Assembly: GCF_003946305.1 (NCBI RefSeq)
Contig: NZ_RHNS01000011.1
Coordinates: forward strand, 16,656 to 80,655
Length of the DNA stretch: 64,000 nucleotides
Origin: Lacticaseibacillus porcinae
Lineage (GTDB): Bacteria; Bacillota; Bacilli; Lactobacillales; Lactobacillaceae
Reading direction: 5' to 3'
In this document: positions 14,494 through 21,730 of the stretch, in pieces
Position numbering within the stretch: the first letter of the stretch is position 1
Layout: each line of letters opens with the position of its first letter
Made by a program: the position numbers and the translations under genes
The notes under the pieces: model-generated
Seen by the model: only the letters and a program-made list of their open reading frames with translations
The model's database searches: none
Told to the model about the DNA's origin: nothing

Positions 14494-14669
14494 GTATATC
14501 TCCCTTCTGGATCCTGATGAATCGCTCCGGCTTCAGTGAACGGGAATGCAAGCATATCAGATGGGAACTCGACGAACGCATTAGCCGCCCCATCCCAACA
14601 CAGAAACTCCTGCCACCGCGGTTTGATGTCCGGGCGATCCACGAACAAATAGTAAAGCGGTTCATTCAC
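14475..14669 (-). CDS. Hypothetical phage protein
   Basis: About 64 residues from a GTG at 14669; GGGAGGG lies about 11 nt upstream inside the preceding small gene. A TTG at 14696 would give 73 residues. The protein is aromatic-rich (NEPLYYLFVDRPDIKPRWQE, FVEFPSDMLAFPF). No family recognised. Overlaps both neighbours. Confidence 0.5.
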   Translation of the reverse strand: MNEPLYYLFVDRPDIKPRWQEFLCWDGAANAFVEFPSDMLAFPFTEAGAIHQDPEGRYTWIRCF

Positions 14670-14841
14670 TTGGCTTCTTACCCTCCCAGATTTCAATGAG
14701 TACGATCATCAGAACTAGGAAAATGCAAAGCAGGATGTCGAACAGCGGTAGCAGTAACCCGCTGAAAAATACAAAGTTCAAAGTGGTAAAGAACAGCACT
14801 ACTAGCAGTGCTGCCATTAAAATTCCTTCACAGATTTTCAT
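14662..14841 (-). CDS. Small two-helix membrane protein
   Basis: 59 codons with a strong AGAGGAGGAAATTC site before the ATG at 14841. Two hydrophobic segments (GILMAALLVVLFFTTLNFVF and LLLPLFDILLCIFLVLMIVL) flank a short turn, and the charged end is EIWEGKKPSE. It could be a holin-like or membrane-anchoring moron protein, but it lies far from the lysis block. The next gene starts inside its last codons, which supports it being real. Confidence 0.6.
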   Translation of the reverse strand: MKICEGILMAALLVVLFFTTLNFVFFSGLLLPLFDILLCIFLVLMIVLIEIWEGKKPSE

Positions 14842-15145
14842 GAATTTCCTCCTCTGTAATCACGTAGATGTCATCATCATTTGAATGCTGCCACCAATCT
14901 GCTGGCGTAAATCGTGCAACTCGACCAAATATCGTAGGCAGCGGAAGCATTGGCGTCAGCTCGATTGGATCTGCAAATTGCTTGTAAATCTCTTCGCTGG
15001 GGTAATGCTCCGCTTTATCTGGCCAGTTGGTATATCCGGAAAACGAGCGAGCTTCATCATCCTTGGTCAAGGAGCCCCAAAATAGTGGATGCTTCTTGTC
15101 GGAGTGCTTACTGGTCATAAGCAGGTATTTACGTTCGTTACTCAT
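14828..15145 (-). CDS. Hypothetical phage protein
   Basis: 105 residues, ATG preceded by GGAGGCGTCGAA. It starts MSNERKYLLMTSKHSDKKHP and contains FWGSLTKDDEARSFSGYT, ending in an acidic tail DDDIYVITEEEIHENL. Proteins with this layout occur in accessory regions of lactobacillar phages. No function known. Confidence 0.6.
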   Translation of the reverse strand: MSNERKYLLMTSKHSDKKHPLFWGSLTKDDEARSFSGYTNWPDKAEHYPSEEIYKQFADPIELTPMLPLPTIFGRVARFTPADWWQHSNDDDIYVITEEEIHENL

Positions 15146-15405
15146 TTCGACGCCTCCACGATTCCGCGAACGACATCCATCACAAGCTTTGCGGCAAGCG
15201 ATTCGCTAGCACCATCGACAATCAAGGCGGCGAGTCGTTCCTTTGGCCAATCGTTTTCAACGTGAACTCTGGCTTCGGCTTTACTGTCCTCAGTCCAAAA
15301 TCCAGGGTTAACAACTGGCTTAGTAGCTTCAGCAGTGAGATTGATGGCTTCAGTGATCAATTCATCACGATCAAGTTCGATATAAATTTTGCTATTTTGT
15401 TGCAT
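15142..15405 (-). CDS. Hypothetical phage protein
   Basis: 87 residues with AACGGAGGAATACAC upstream. Mostly helical; the C-terminus LAALIVDGASESLAAKLVMD is Ala-rich. It has an ATGA-type overlap with the following gene and lies just after the DUF1064-like nuclease gene. No family recognised. Confidence 0.6.
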   Translation of the reverse strand: MQQNSKIYIELDRDELITEAINLTAEATKPVVNPGFWTEDSKAEARVHVENDWPKERLAALIVDGASESLAAKLVMDVVRGIVEASK

Positions 15406-15422
15406 GTGTATTCCTCCGTTTT

Positions 15423-15830
15423 TCAGGCCTGTTCTTCGATAAACAAACCAGTTCTCGCGTCATATCTGGCAACGATCACAGGCACTTTGTAGCGCTGCAT
15501 AAACATGATGATCCGTAATCTAGCCGCCTCGGTCATCGTGGCGTTGCCCCCTTTGACATCGACGACCTTTTCCAGAGTTCCAGAAAGGTCATAAAACGTG
15601 AAGTCAGGCGTGTAGATGCGATGTGAGTACTTCTTGCCATTTAGGGTAAAGCTCGGGAGAATCTGGAATGCTTGGTGATATTTGGTTTCGTGATACCTGC
15701 CATCTTCTATCAGGCGGTTGTAATAAAGTGCTTCAACGCGGCTGTCGCAAAGCGTGCCATCAATAGCTGCACACTTTCGAGCGCCATACTTGTTACGCCG
15801 CTTGAATTGACGTTTTGGCAGTTCGTTCAT
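15423..15830 (-). CDS. DUF1064 family, probable PD-(D/E)XK nuclease-like protein
   Basis: 135 residues. Motifs: KYGARKCAAIDGTLCDSRVE at the N-terminus, then YTPDFTFYDLSGTLEKVVDV and KGG, giving the PD...(D)xK order of the restriction-endonuclease-like fold. DUF1064 proteins are common next to phage replication genes and are thought to cut or resolve recombination intermediates, in place of RusA/RecU. The context (LexA-like, replication and annealing genes) agrees. Activity is not shown. Confidence 0.75.
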   Translation of the reverse strand: MNELPKRQFKRRNKYGARKCAAIDGTLCDSRVEALYYNRLIEDGRYHETKYHQAFQILPSFTLNGKKYSHRIYTPDFTFYDLSGTLEKVVDVKGGNATMTEAARLRIIMFMQRYKVPVIVARYDARTGLFIEEQA

Positions 15831-15839
15831 CAAGTCACC

Positions 15840-16076
15840 TCATTCGTAAAAATCTCGACCAGCCTCAGTCACCACAAGGGTGCGCGGTTGCATCTCCTTG
15901 CTGGTAAGCATCTTGTCATCTTCCAAACGGCGCAGATAACTGGCGACCGTCGATGATGACGATAAACCGACCATCTCGCCAATTTCACGGATGGTGGGCG
16001 GATATTTATGCTCCTCCGCGAAATCGTCGATAGCGCGCAGAATTTCGCGTTCGCGTGCATAACTACGAAATGCCAT
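15840..16076 (-). CDS. Stand-alone LexA-type DNA-binding domain
   Basis: 78 residues with GGAGGAGAAAGCG upstream. The whole protein is a LexA N-terminal winged helix: REILRAIDDFAEEHKYPPTI, REIGEMVGLSSSSTVASYL, then PRTLVVTEAGRDFYE. No S24 protease domain follows, so it cannot self-cleave. It may repress or compete at SOS-type sites, or serve as a replication-linked adaptor. It overlaps the replication gene by 14 nt. Confidence 0.8.
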   Translation of the reverse strand: MAFRSYAREREILRAIDDFAEEHKYPPTIREIGEMVGLSSSSTVASYLRRLEDDKMLTSKEMQPRTLVVTEAGRDFYE

Positions 16077-16932
16077 TCGCTTTCTCCTCCCTCATCGCTT
16101 TTAGTCGATCTAGCCCTGCGTTGATGGTTGCCTTGGCTTCCGGCGTCACAGGCTTAGATTCAGGCTTGTACCCCGGTTGCATCCACTCCGGATTGTCTTC
16201 TTTCCGTGTGGGTTTGCCCCCAGAGAAGTTATACCCGGCACCTGGAACACTGTTGACGTAGCCCTCAAACTTGGAAGCCCGGAAGATCGTAGAGGGCTGG
16301 ATATAACGCGCCATGTCCGTTCCAAGCCAACCAGCACAAACGTGATCTATCGCGTCCTTGATATCCTGAGGAGTGAATCCTTCGTCAAGTCGGGATTTGA
16401 CCAGTTTCTGGTTAGTTGGCGTGTTGCGAAAATGCTTGCCGCTCCTTTTGTTGAGATACTCAAACAACTTTTCGTAGTCCACGGCAGGTTCGGCTTTAGC
16501 CGGACTATGGTTTATATCTTTTAAGTCTTTGTCAGGTAGTAGTGAAGTACTATGAGCTACGGTTGGCGCTACGCTTGGGGTAACGGTCACGGCTACTTTT
16601 TTTTCACGGTCACGGCTACTTTCGCCATATTCCTGATATAACTTGATGATTTGGTAGCCTGGTGAGCGTTTATCTTTGATTCCTTTGTCGAACTCGATCA
16701 ATCCGAGTTGTACGAGCGTGTTTCTGTTCTTCTTCAAGGCAGCCTCGCTTTGTGAGGCCCGGCTTGCTAAAGATGAATTCTTCAACCTGAATTGTTTGTC
16801 TAATGTGCGGTGATCGTTCGCGTAGTCCAGTAACTCGCGATACAGAAGATTTTGCCCCATTGAGAGATACAATTCGTCTGTGAGCAATTGTCGAAACGCT
16901 TCTCGCTGTCGAAAGTAATTCGTGATCGACAC
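16063..16932 (-). CDS. Phage replication initiator/organiser, C-terminal Phg_2220_C-like domain
   Basis: 289 residues from a GTG. An N-terminal winged-helix region (residues 1-110, with LASRASQSEAALKKNRNTLV) recalls phage replisome organisers. The C-terminal part holds YLNKRSGKHFRNTPTNQKLV, RLDEGFTPQDIKDAIDHVC and YIQPSTIFRASKFEGYVN, the conserved phage C-terminal domain. It would bind the phage origin and load the host helicase. The linker is Thr/Ser/Pro-rich. Confidence 0.8.
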   Translation of the reverse strand: MSITNYFRQREAFRQLLTDELYLSMGQNLLYRELLDYANDHRTLDKQFRLKNSSLASRASQSEAALKKNRNTLVQLGLIEFDKGIKDKRSPGYQIIKLYQEYGESSRDREKKVAVTVTPSVAPTVAHSTSLLPDKDLKDINHSPAKAEPAVDYEKLFEYLNKRSGKHFRNTPTNQKLVKSRLDEGFTPQDIKDAIDHVCAGWLGTDMARYIQPSTIFRASKFEGYVNSVPGAGYNFSGGKPTRKEDNPEWMQPGYKPESKPVTPEAKATINAGLDRLKAMREEKANGIS

Positions 16933-16974
16933 CCCCTATCCACTTGCTCTAATATTTGTCATGTGATCACCTAA

Positions 16975-17910
16975 CTAACTGAATGGCAAATCGGGCGCGT
17001 CGTTATCTGTTGGCCACGGCGCTCCTGTTTGTTGTTGAACGCCTGGGGCATCATCAACTGGCGGCTGCGGGTAACGCGGTTGTGGTGCCTGCTGTTGGCT
17101 AGCTGGTGCTTGTTGTTGGCCTCGTTGAGTCTGTGATGCCGTCTGCTGGCCATTAGTAGATTTGCTAAGATAATTGTTAACAGCGGCTTTCATATCGGCC
17201 TGACGGGCATTTTTAGAGAGCCATTCAAGATACTCATAACCATCTTTGGTGCTACCAATTTGGCCGATTGTTTCGCCTTTATGCTTACCAAATGTGATCT
17301 TGATATCGCTAACGTCACCGGTGGTTGCTGTATGCTGTTGTTCAGACTGGAGAAAGTCTTTCATGTCCTCGGTATCTTGGGTAAAGACGTCGGATAACGA
17401 TGCAACGGTTAAGGTAGCGTCGACTTGAGCACGCTTCTTAGCCATTTTGAGCACTGTGTTTTGCAGGGTGTATGGGTCTTGGTAGGTTGTACCGTCCCAG
17501 ACTTTCTTTTTTTCGGAATCGCTCCATTCCTTGAGCTGGTAACGATTTTCTTTGGTGTTGGCTGCACCCATGCCTTGCGTAATCACTTGGCCGTCGTGTA
17601 CCAATGTTGCGCGAACGGTGTAAGCAAAGAACCCGCCGTCCCAGTTTTCAACCTTATCAACGACTTCGTACTGACTTTGGAGACCCATCAGCATCAAGAT
17701 TTTTTCAGCACCCGGCTTGAGTAGTGTTGGCTTGTTACCAGTTCCGGGAATAACACCGTAGTCGTGACCCTCAGTAAGATTGGAGTTGACTAACTTTTGA
17801 AAGTTAGCGATGGAGCTTAACTCGCCGGCCATGCGCTGTGGGTCAATGCTCATAATCAAGCTGATAGCGGTTTGCTGTTCTTGAGGCGCGTAGTTTTGAA
17901 GTTCTTGCAT
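16975..17910 (-). CDS. Phage recombination-associated protein with an SSB-like C-terminal tail
   Basis: 311 residues from the ATG at 17910 (AAAGGAGAGTACTAATT). The N-terminal 170 residues contain GHDYGVIPGTGNKPTLLKPG and MAKKRAQVDATLTVASLSDV, a family common in phage recombination loci. Next comes an FGKHKGETIGQI segment, then a Gln/Pro-rich linker and the end DNDAPDLPFS, like the acidic tip by which SSB binds partner proteins. Probably a single-strand DNA-handling protein; the exact family is uncertain. Confidence 0.6.
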   Translation of the reverse strand: MQELQNYAPQEQQTAISLIMSIDPQRMAGELSSIANFQKLVNSNLTEGHDYGVIPGTGNKPTLLKPGAEKILMLMGLQSQYEVVDKVENWDGGFFAYTVRATLVHDGQVITQGMGAANTKENRYQLKEWSDSEKKKVWDGTTYQDPYTLQNTVLKMAKKRAQVDATLTVASLSDVFTQDTEDMKDFLQSEQQHTATTGDVSDIKITFGKHKGETIGQIGSTKDGYEYLEWLSKNARQADMKAAVNNYLSKSTNGQQTASQTQRGQQQAPASQQQAPQPRYPQPPVDDAPGVQQQTGAPWPTDNDAPDLPFS

Positions 17911-17912
17911 AA

Positions 17913-18890
17913 TTAGTACTCTCCTTTTTTGATGCCTTGATATTTGATGCCGGCAGAGTTCATTTGATTGGCAAGCCACCAAAGCTGTTCTTTAGTCCCA
18001 TCGACGATAAACGCTTGGCGGTAAACTTGTGGCTTAGGGCTTGCCTGCTCGATCGTCGGCTGTTTAACGTCTGGTGTTGGTTGCGGTGTAGCAGGAGCAG
18101 TTAACTCACCAGTTTCGGTGTTTACGACACCTTGAGCCGTTTGTTGCTGGTGTATGGCATCGATAGCCGCTTGCGCCTCGGCCTTCTTTTTGGCATCCTC
18201 AGCGGCCTTTTTGCGCCGCATGAGTTCGTCATCAATCTGCCCACGGAGTTGAGCGAACGTCGCGCCCTGATCAATTTGGGCGACCCAACCGGACGCCTCT
18301 AAGCCATTAGCTGTCGCGCAGGCTTCGACCGCTGACTTGTCGTTGGCGACTCGTTCACGGTGGCTGTTGATGTCTAGCCCCATTTGACCAATTGCGCGTG
18401 TCAGGGCAACTCGAGGCTTGCCAGCATCTGTCCACATGCCTTTGTTAGCCCATTCCGGTTTAATTTCGTAATCATCAAGGGTAAGGCCATAACTTGGTGC
18501 AAGTTCTTGGATATACTCGATCACTTTTGCTTCCCGCTTGGCTTGCTCAATCTCAGCCAGTTCTTTGACTGATTCATCAATCGGCTTGATAGCGGACTCG
18601 ATGATTCCCGTGATCTCTTTAACCTTGGCTTCGAACTCTTTGTATGGCTGTTCGTAGGTCTTGTGGATCGCGATTCGACGGTCATTGACTTCTTTTTTTA
18701 GCTTGTTGAGGTTTGCTTTTACTTGCTTGGCGTCGTCCACGGTTTCTGGTGATACAACAATGTTGCTAAAGCGTTCCGTGTAGCCAAGTACATTGGCTTT
18801 CATTTCGTCAAAGTACAAAAATTCGATTTTGGCTGGGTCGAAGTCGACTTTATAAGTCAGGTCTTCGGGTGACATGAGATCATTTGCCAT
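17913..18890 (-). CDS. DUF1351 family phage protein
   Basis: 325 residues. DUF1351-like: FDEMKANVLGYTERFSNIVV, KQVKANLNKLKKEVNDRRIA and a coiled-coil centre, then an Ala/Lys-rich helix and a Gln/Pro-rich linker before a C-terminal YRQAFIVDGTKEQLWWLANQ. Such genes sit beside single-strand annealing/SSB genes in lactic phage early operons and are presumed to help recombination. Spaced 2 nt from the preceding gene. Confidence 0.7.
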   Translation of the reverse strand: MANDLMSPEDLTYKVDFDPAKIEFLYFDEMKANVLGYTERFSNIVVSPETVDDAKQVKANLNKLKKEVNDRRIAIHKTYEQPYKEFEAKVKEITGIIESAIKPIDESVKELAEIEQAKREAKVIEYIQELAPSYGLTLDDYEIKPEWANKGMWTDAGKPRVALTRAIGQMGLDINSHRERVANDKSAVEACATANGLEASGWVAQIDQGATFAQLRGQIDDELMRRKKAAEDAKKKAEAQAAIDAIHQQQTAQGVVNTETGELTAPATPQPTPDVKQPTIEQASPKPQVYRQAFIVDGTKEQLWWLANQMNSAGIKYQGIKKGEY

Positions 18891-19228
18891 TAGACAGCCT
18901 CCCCAGCATTTGAACGATCAGCGTCGTAGTAACTTTCAAATAATTCTTCAAGCGAGAGGTGATCAATCGTTAGGCTGATGATGAAGTCATCGACGTGGCC
19001 TTCACCGAGCTCGTTCTGAACCCAATTTTTGAGGCCAAGCTTGCGGATGCGGTACTTGAGATAAGCCTTCATCTCATCGATGTCGGCTAGAACGATCGTG
19101 CCATCAGCCAAGGTGTAGATTTCTTCACCCCGGTAAATTTCGCCTTCGTCCCAGTCATAAGCGATATAATCTTCGCCCTCGGCTTCGTGTCGCTTGTTGA
19201 GATCATGTTGCGTAAATACGTCTATCAT
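18890..19228 (-). CDS. Hypothetical early phage protein
   Basis: 112 residues, strongly acidic. It begins MIDVFTQHDLNKRHEAEGED and contains a beta-rich GEIYRGEEIYTLADGTIVLA segment, then helices. Overlaps the DUF1351 gene by 1 nt. No family recognised. Confidence 0.6.
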   Translation of the reverse strand: MIDVFTQHDLNKRHEAEGEDYIAYDWDEGEIYRGEEIYTLADGTIVLADIDEMKAYLKYRIRKLGLKNWVQNELGEGHVDDFIISLTIDHLSLEELFESYYDADRSNAGEAV

Positions 19229-19485
19229 GATTGCTTTTCCACCTTTCGGATTCCCAGCCGATTTGATACAATGGATGGGTAAATTTGATTTGATGTGAAG
19301 TTTTCAGTCCCTGCGGTTGCGCCCGCTGGGGCTTTTTTGTCGTCTTCGTCGTTGAATCCATCGAAGAACTTGCGCCAAGTCGCTGAACGCTGTTGCATTG
19401 CGTCGTTGAGCTTGGCGAATGAGATGAAGATAACTGCGGCTGATGCCGGTACTGCCGTAGCAACTCCGATTACAATTCCGACCAT
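19225..19485 (-). CDS. Small early phage protein with an N-terminal membrane segment
   Basis: 86 residues with GGAGGTAGAACGA before the ATG. The first 24 residues (MVGIVIGVATAVPASAAVIF) are hydrophobic and could be a membrane anchor or signal sequence; the rest is charged. Overlaps the next gene by 4 nt. Function unknown. Confidence 0.55.
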   Translation of the reverse strand: MVGIVIGVATAVPASAAVIFISFAKLNDAMQQRSATWRKFFDGFNDEDDKKAPAGATAGTENFTSNQIYPSIVSNRLGIRKVEKQS

Positions 19486-19497
19486 TCGTTCTACCTC

Positions 19498-19785
19498 CTA
19501 TGAGTTACGTCGATACCAGTCTTGTAAGTAGCCAAGCTCGACCGTCTGTGATTGTCCTGGTCCTTCAAACTTGAGTGGCTCACCACGTTTAGTTTTGCCG
19601 TGCTTCCACCGGGAAACCGTTGAAAGTGATACGCGATAGTACTCGGCAACCTCGCCAGCACGCATTCGAACTTCAAGCTTCGGCTTTGATTGCTGTCTGC
19701 TTCGTGCTGTGATAGTTTCCACAGCGGTTGGTGCCGGCATCTGTTTGGTCTTGCGTAAATCAATCACCCGCGCTTGCGTTGCCAT
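19498..19785 (-). CDS. Small helix-turn-helix DNA-binding protein
   Basis: 95 residues, AGGTGAACCCAA upstream. The C-terminal half has a helix-turn-helix (RAGEVAEYYRVSLSTVSRWK) and LGYLQDWYRRNS, like excisionase or MerR-type small regulators. The N-terminal half is basic. It may be an excisionase or an early regulator. Confidence 0.65.
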   Translation of the reverse strand: MATQARVIDLRKTKQMPAPTAVETITARSRQQSKPKLEVRMRAGEVAEYYRVSLSTVSRWKHGKTKRGEPLKFEGPGQSQTVELGYLQDWYRRNS

Positions 19786-20348
19786 TTGGGTTCACCTGCT
19801 TCCATGTAGTGATTCTTGATATAGGCTGGCATCCGATCATCGAAAAGCTCCATGAGCGTGATGCCAAGTTTGTCAGCACCAGCACCCAGAAGCGTCATAT
19901 CAACCAGCGTGCTATCGAGCTTTTGATTGAGATATTCTCTCAACGCGGCACGATCAGCAGTGGTCAAACCCTCGGGATTGCCAATCAGAAGTCTGATGTT
20001 TCCCGAATCGCGGGCCTGCTTCTCTTGGCGTTCTTCGAATTCATCAACGTCGAGCAATGCCGATAAGTTCGATCTCGGCATTCTTGGCCCAGAGAATGAC
20101 TTGAGCAAGCCAAGCATCATGTGCCCCAAGTCCTCCGAAAATTGTGTGTCATCAGCGATGTTGGCGATATTCACGGCATCGTTGGGACTAGCTGGATAAT
20201 CGTTTGTGTAGTTGTTGATGGTGGCGTTGCTACGTCCCGTCATGTGTGCAAGATATTTCTGTGTCAATCCTTGACGTTCAATAACTTGGCTCAACTTGTG
20301 TCCAAGCTTGATGCGAATCGGATTGGCATTGGAAAGTTTACGTTCCAT
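19764..20348 (-). CDS. XRE-like helix-turn-helix phage regulator
   Basis: 194 residues from the ATG at 20348 (GAGGAATTGAAT upstream). The N-terminal helix-turn-helix is KLGHKLSQVIERQGLTQKYL followed by AHMTGRSNATINNYTND; the rest is helical and charged. It lies in the early operon and might repress or activate early genes. It overlaps the following gene by 22 nt. Confidence 0.6.
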   Translation of the reverse strand: MERKLSNANPIRIKLGHKLSQVIERQGLTQKYLAHMTGRSNATINNYTNDYPASPNDAVNIANIADDTQFSEDLGHMMLGLLKSFSGPRMPRSNLSALLDVDEFEERQEKQARDSGNIRLLIGNPEGLTTADRAALREYLNQKLDSTLVDMTLLGAGADKLGITLMELFDDRMPAYIKNHYMEAGEPKWQRKRG

Positions 20349-20396
20349 ATTCAATTCCTCTATTCCTATAATTAACTGGTAGCAAACATGTACGGC

Positions 20397-20639
20397 CTAA
20401 TCGTCAAATGCGTTATGCCAGTCAAAATGTGTGCTTCCGGCGTCATCAACGTAGACATCAATTCCTAAACCCTTGATTTGTTGAATCAACTCTGGATAAG
20501 CAGTGAAGTTAGAACCCAGCTTCATGCTTTGCTGTCCAGCGGCGTTCTTCTCGCGGAAGTTCATGCGGAAAAGATTCCACAGGCGTGATTTGTTGGTTTC
20601 GACATAGTCGGACTTGATTGTTTCTACGACGTTATCCAT
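20397..20639 (-). CDS. Hypothetical early phage protein
   Basis: 80 residues from the ATG at 20639 with AGGAGGTGAACCAC upstream. It contains SRLWNLFRMNFREKNAAGQQ and a beta-rich end with GIDVYVDDAGSTHFDWHN. It diverges from the Cas2-like gene; the ribosome sites of the two genes are perfect inverted copies of each other. No family recognised. Confidence 0.55.
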   Translation of the reverse strand: MDNVVETIKSDYVETNKSRLWNLFRMNFREKNAAGQQSMKLGSNFTAYPELIQQIKGLGIDVYVDDAGSTHFDWHNAFDD

Positions 20640-20700
20640 GTGGTTCACCTCCTTTCGTTCATTGACATGTGAGATAATCGCCTCAAAGGAGGTGATTATA

Positions 20701-20997
20701 ATGGAAAAGCCCTATATTATTTCTTACGATCTACACGAACCGGGTCAACGATATGCAAGCCTTAAGGCCGCACTAGAAAATAACCTTAAAGCCAGTTGGT
20801 GGACACATTATTTAGAATCGACGTACCTAGTCCGAACCAGTTTATCTGCCCAAGAAATAGTCGAAACCTTGAAGCCATTCTTAGATAAGGACGACCGCAT
20901 GTATATCTTCGAAATCAAGGATTCGAACTACCAAGGCTGGTTAAACGAAAAGGAATGGAAGTCTGTTAAAACGAAGATTCTTGGCCTGGAAGGCTAG
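20701..20997 (+). CDS. Cas2/SinR-like small protein
   Basis: 98 residues, ATG with a consensus AAAGGAGGTGATTATA site. The sequence YIISYDLHEPGQRYASLKAA, SWWTHYLESTYLVRTSLSAQ and DDRMYIFEIKDSNYQGWL has the ferredoxin-like pattern of Cas2-like/SinR proteins. No CRISPR array or cas1 is near. It is the only plus-strand gene inside the minus-strand early operon, the mark of a moron. Function unknown; nuclease or toxin activity is possible. Confidence 0.7.
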   Translation: MEKPYIISYDLHEPGQRYASLKAALENNLKASWWTHYLESTYLVRTSLSAQEIVETLKPFLDKDDRMYIFEIKDSNYQGWLNEKEWKSVKTKILGLEG

Positions 20998-21331
20998 TAT
21001 CTTGAACCTTGCCAGAACTATCTTCGGCAATGAATGTTTCAGTGGCGGCTGGGCGTGCAGGCTCAGCCGCTTTGTCTTTGCTATGTCGCATTTCGCGAAC
21101 CTTCTCGCGTAGCGGTAAAATCTCGGAGTCGCGGTAAATCTTCTGCATGATCAGGACTTCGTCTTCACTGGCAACGTCGATGAGCAAGTTGCTTGCCTTG
21201 AACCAGTTCTCAGCTTCGGCTCCATGGCGGAGTGCACGGCTGTGGTTATTGGCTGTCGCCGCGTGAAGCTCGCCCACCTGCAAATCCACCATGTGGGAAA
21301 ATGCTTCGACGATTGGTGTGTGTTGGGTCAT
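20966..21331 (-). CDS. Hypothetical early phage protein
   Basis: 121 residues after AAATAAGGAGGTAGCAAA. Helical N-terminal half (MVDLQVGELHAATANNHSRA) and a low-complexity Pro/Ser-rich end. The gene follows cro by an ATGA-type overlap and runs tail-to-tail over the last 32 nt of the Cas2-like gene. No family recognised. Confidence 0.6.
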   Translation of the reverse strand: MTQHTPIVEAFSHMVDLQVGELHAATANNHSRALRHGAEAENWFKASNLLIDVASEDEVLIMQKIYRDSEILPLREKVREMRHSKDKAAEPARPAATETFIAEDSSGKVQDTSLPGQESSF

Positions 21332-21570
21332 TTTGCTACCTCCTTATTTTTCGATTTTCGCAAAGAAGAAACGAAAATTTTTTCATACGGGATACCAAGT
21401 TCTCGAGATACGGCTGGAATCTCTGTCGCACGAAATCGATATTCTCCTTTTTCACGACGGCTATACTTCTCAGCGGATGGCAATCCTAAAACCTTGGCCA
21501 TGTGTGTGAGCGAAACTCCTTTTGACTCGCGAGTATTTTGAATCAATTCAAGGTTAATCTGGTAACTCAT
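21328..21570 (-). CDS. Cro-like repressor
   Basis: 80 residues with GCAAAGGAGGTGAGCTA upstream. An XRE-type helix-turn-helix (RESKGVSLTHMAKVLGLPSA) and a basic end. It is the first gene of the early operon, divergent from the CI gene across the operator array, the usual place of Cro. It would repress lysogenic transcription and help set the lytic path. Confidence 0.75.
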   Translation of the reverse strand: MSYQINLELIQNTRESKGVSLTHMAKVLGLPSAEKYSRREKGEYRFRATEIPAVSRELGIPYEKIFVSSLRKSKNKEVAK

Positions 21571-21610
21571 TAGCTCACCTCCTTTGCGATATTAGCAACC
21601 TTATGAACAT

Positions 21611-21639
21611 ATAATACATAGCGATATTCGCAAAGTCAA
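21611..21639 (-). promoter_or_regulatory. Early (cro) promoter
   Basis: TTGACT (21634-21639) and TATTAT (21611-21616) on the minus strand with a 17-bp spacer that holds operator 2. Repressor bound there would block RNA polymerase. Confidence 0.8.
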
Positions 21640-21667
21640 CAGATATTTAGCGATATTCGAAATAAAG

Positions 21668-21696
21668 TTAGCGATAGTCGCAACGGGTGCTATATT
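21668..21696 (+). promoter_or_regulatory. Lysogenic (cI) promoter
   Basis: An extended -10, TGCTATATT (21688-21696), lies 17 bp after a weak TTAGCG. Operator 4 fills the spacer and operator 5 covers the start point, so the promoter is probably autoregulated. Confidence 0.6.
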
Positions 21697-21730
21697 ATAT
21701 TTGCGGATAGCGCAAAACGGAGGAATACTC

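Larger units (their letters stand above)
21584..21715. promoter_or_regulatory. Array of five operators in the cI-cro region
   Basis: Five related sites, centred on GCGATATTCGC, lie at 21584-21598, 21620-21634, 21648-21663, 21669-21683 and 21701-21715. The outer two (TTGC...GCAA) are near-palindromes. The second lies in the spacer of the cro promoter, the fourth in that of the cI promoter, and the fifth just downstream of the cI start point. Confidence 0.8.

Noticed and set aside
19203..19463. Minus-strand frame overlapping the small membrane-segment gene
   Set aside because: The overlapping frame from 19485 has a strong GGAGG site and proper coupling; this one has neither.
20701..20997. CRISPR adaptation module
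   Set aside because: The Cas2-like gene has no cas1, no array and no regularly spaced repeats anywhere in the window.
21224..21541. Three overlapping plus-strand frames opposite cro
   Set aside because: They cover cro and its neighbour on the other strand, have no ribosome sites and look random in composition.
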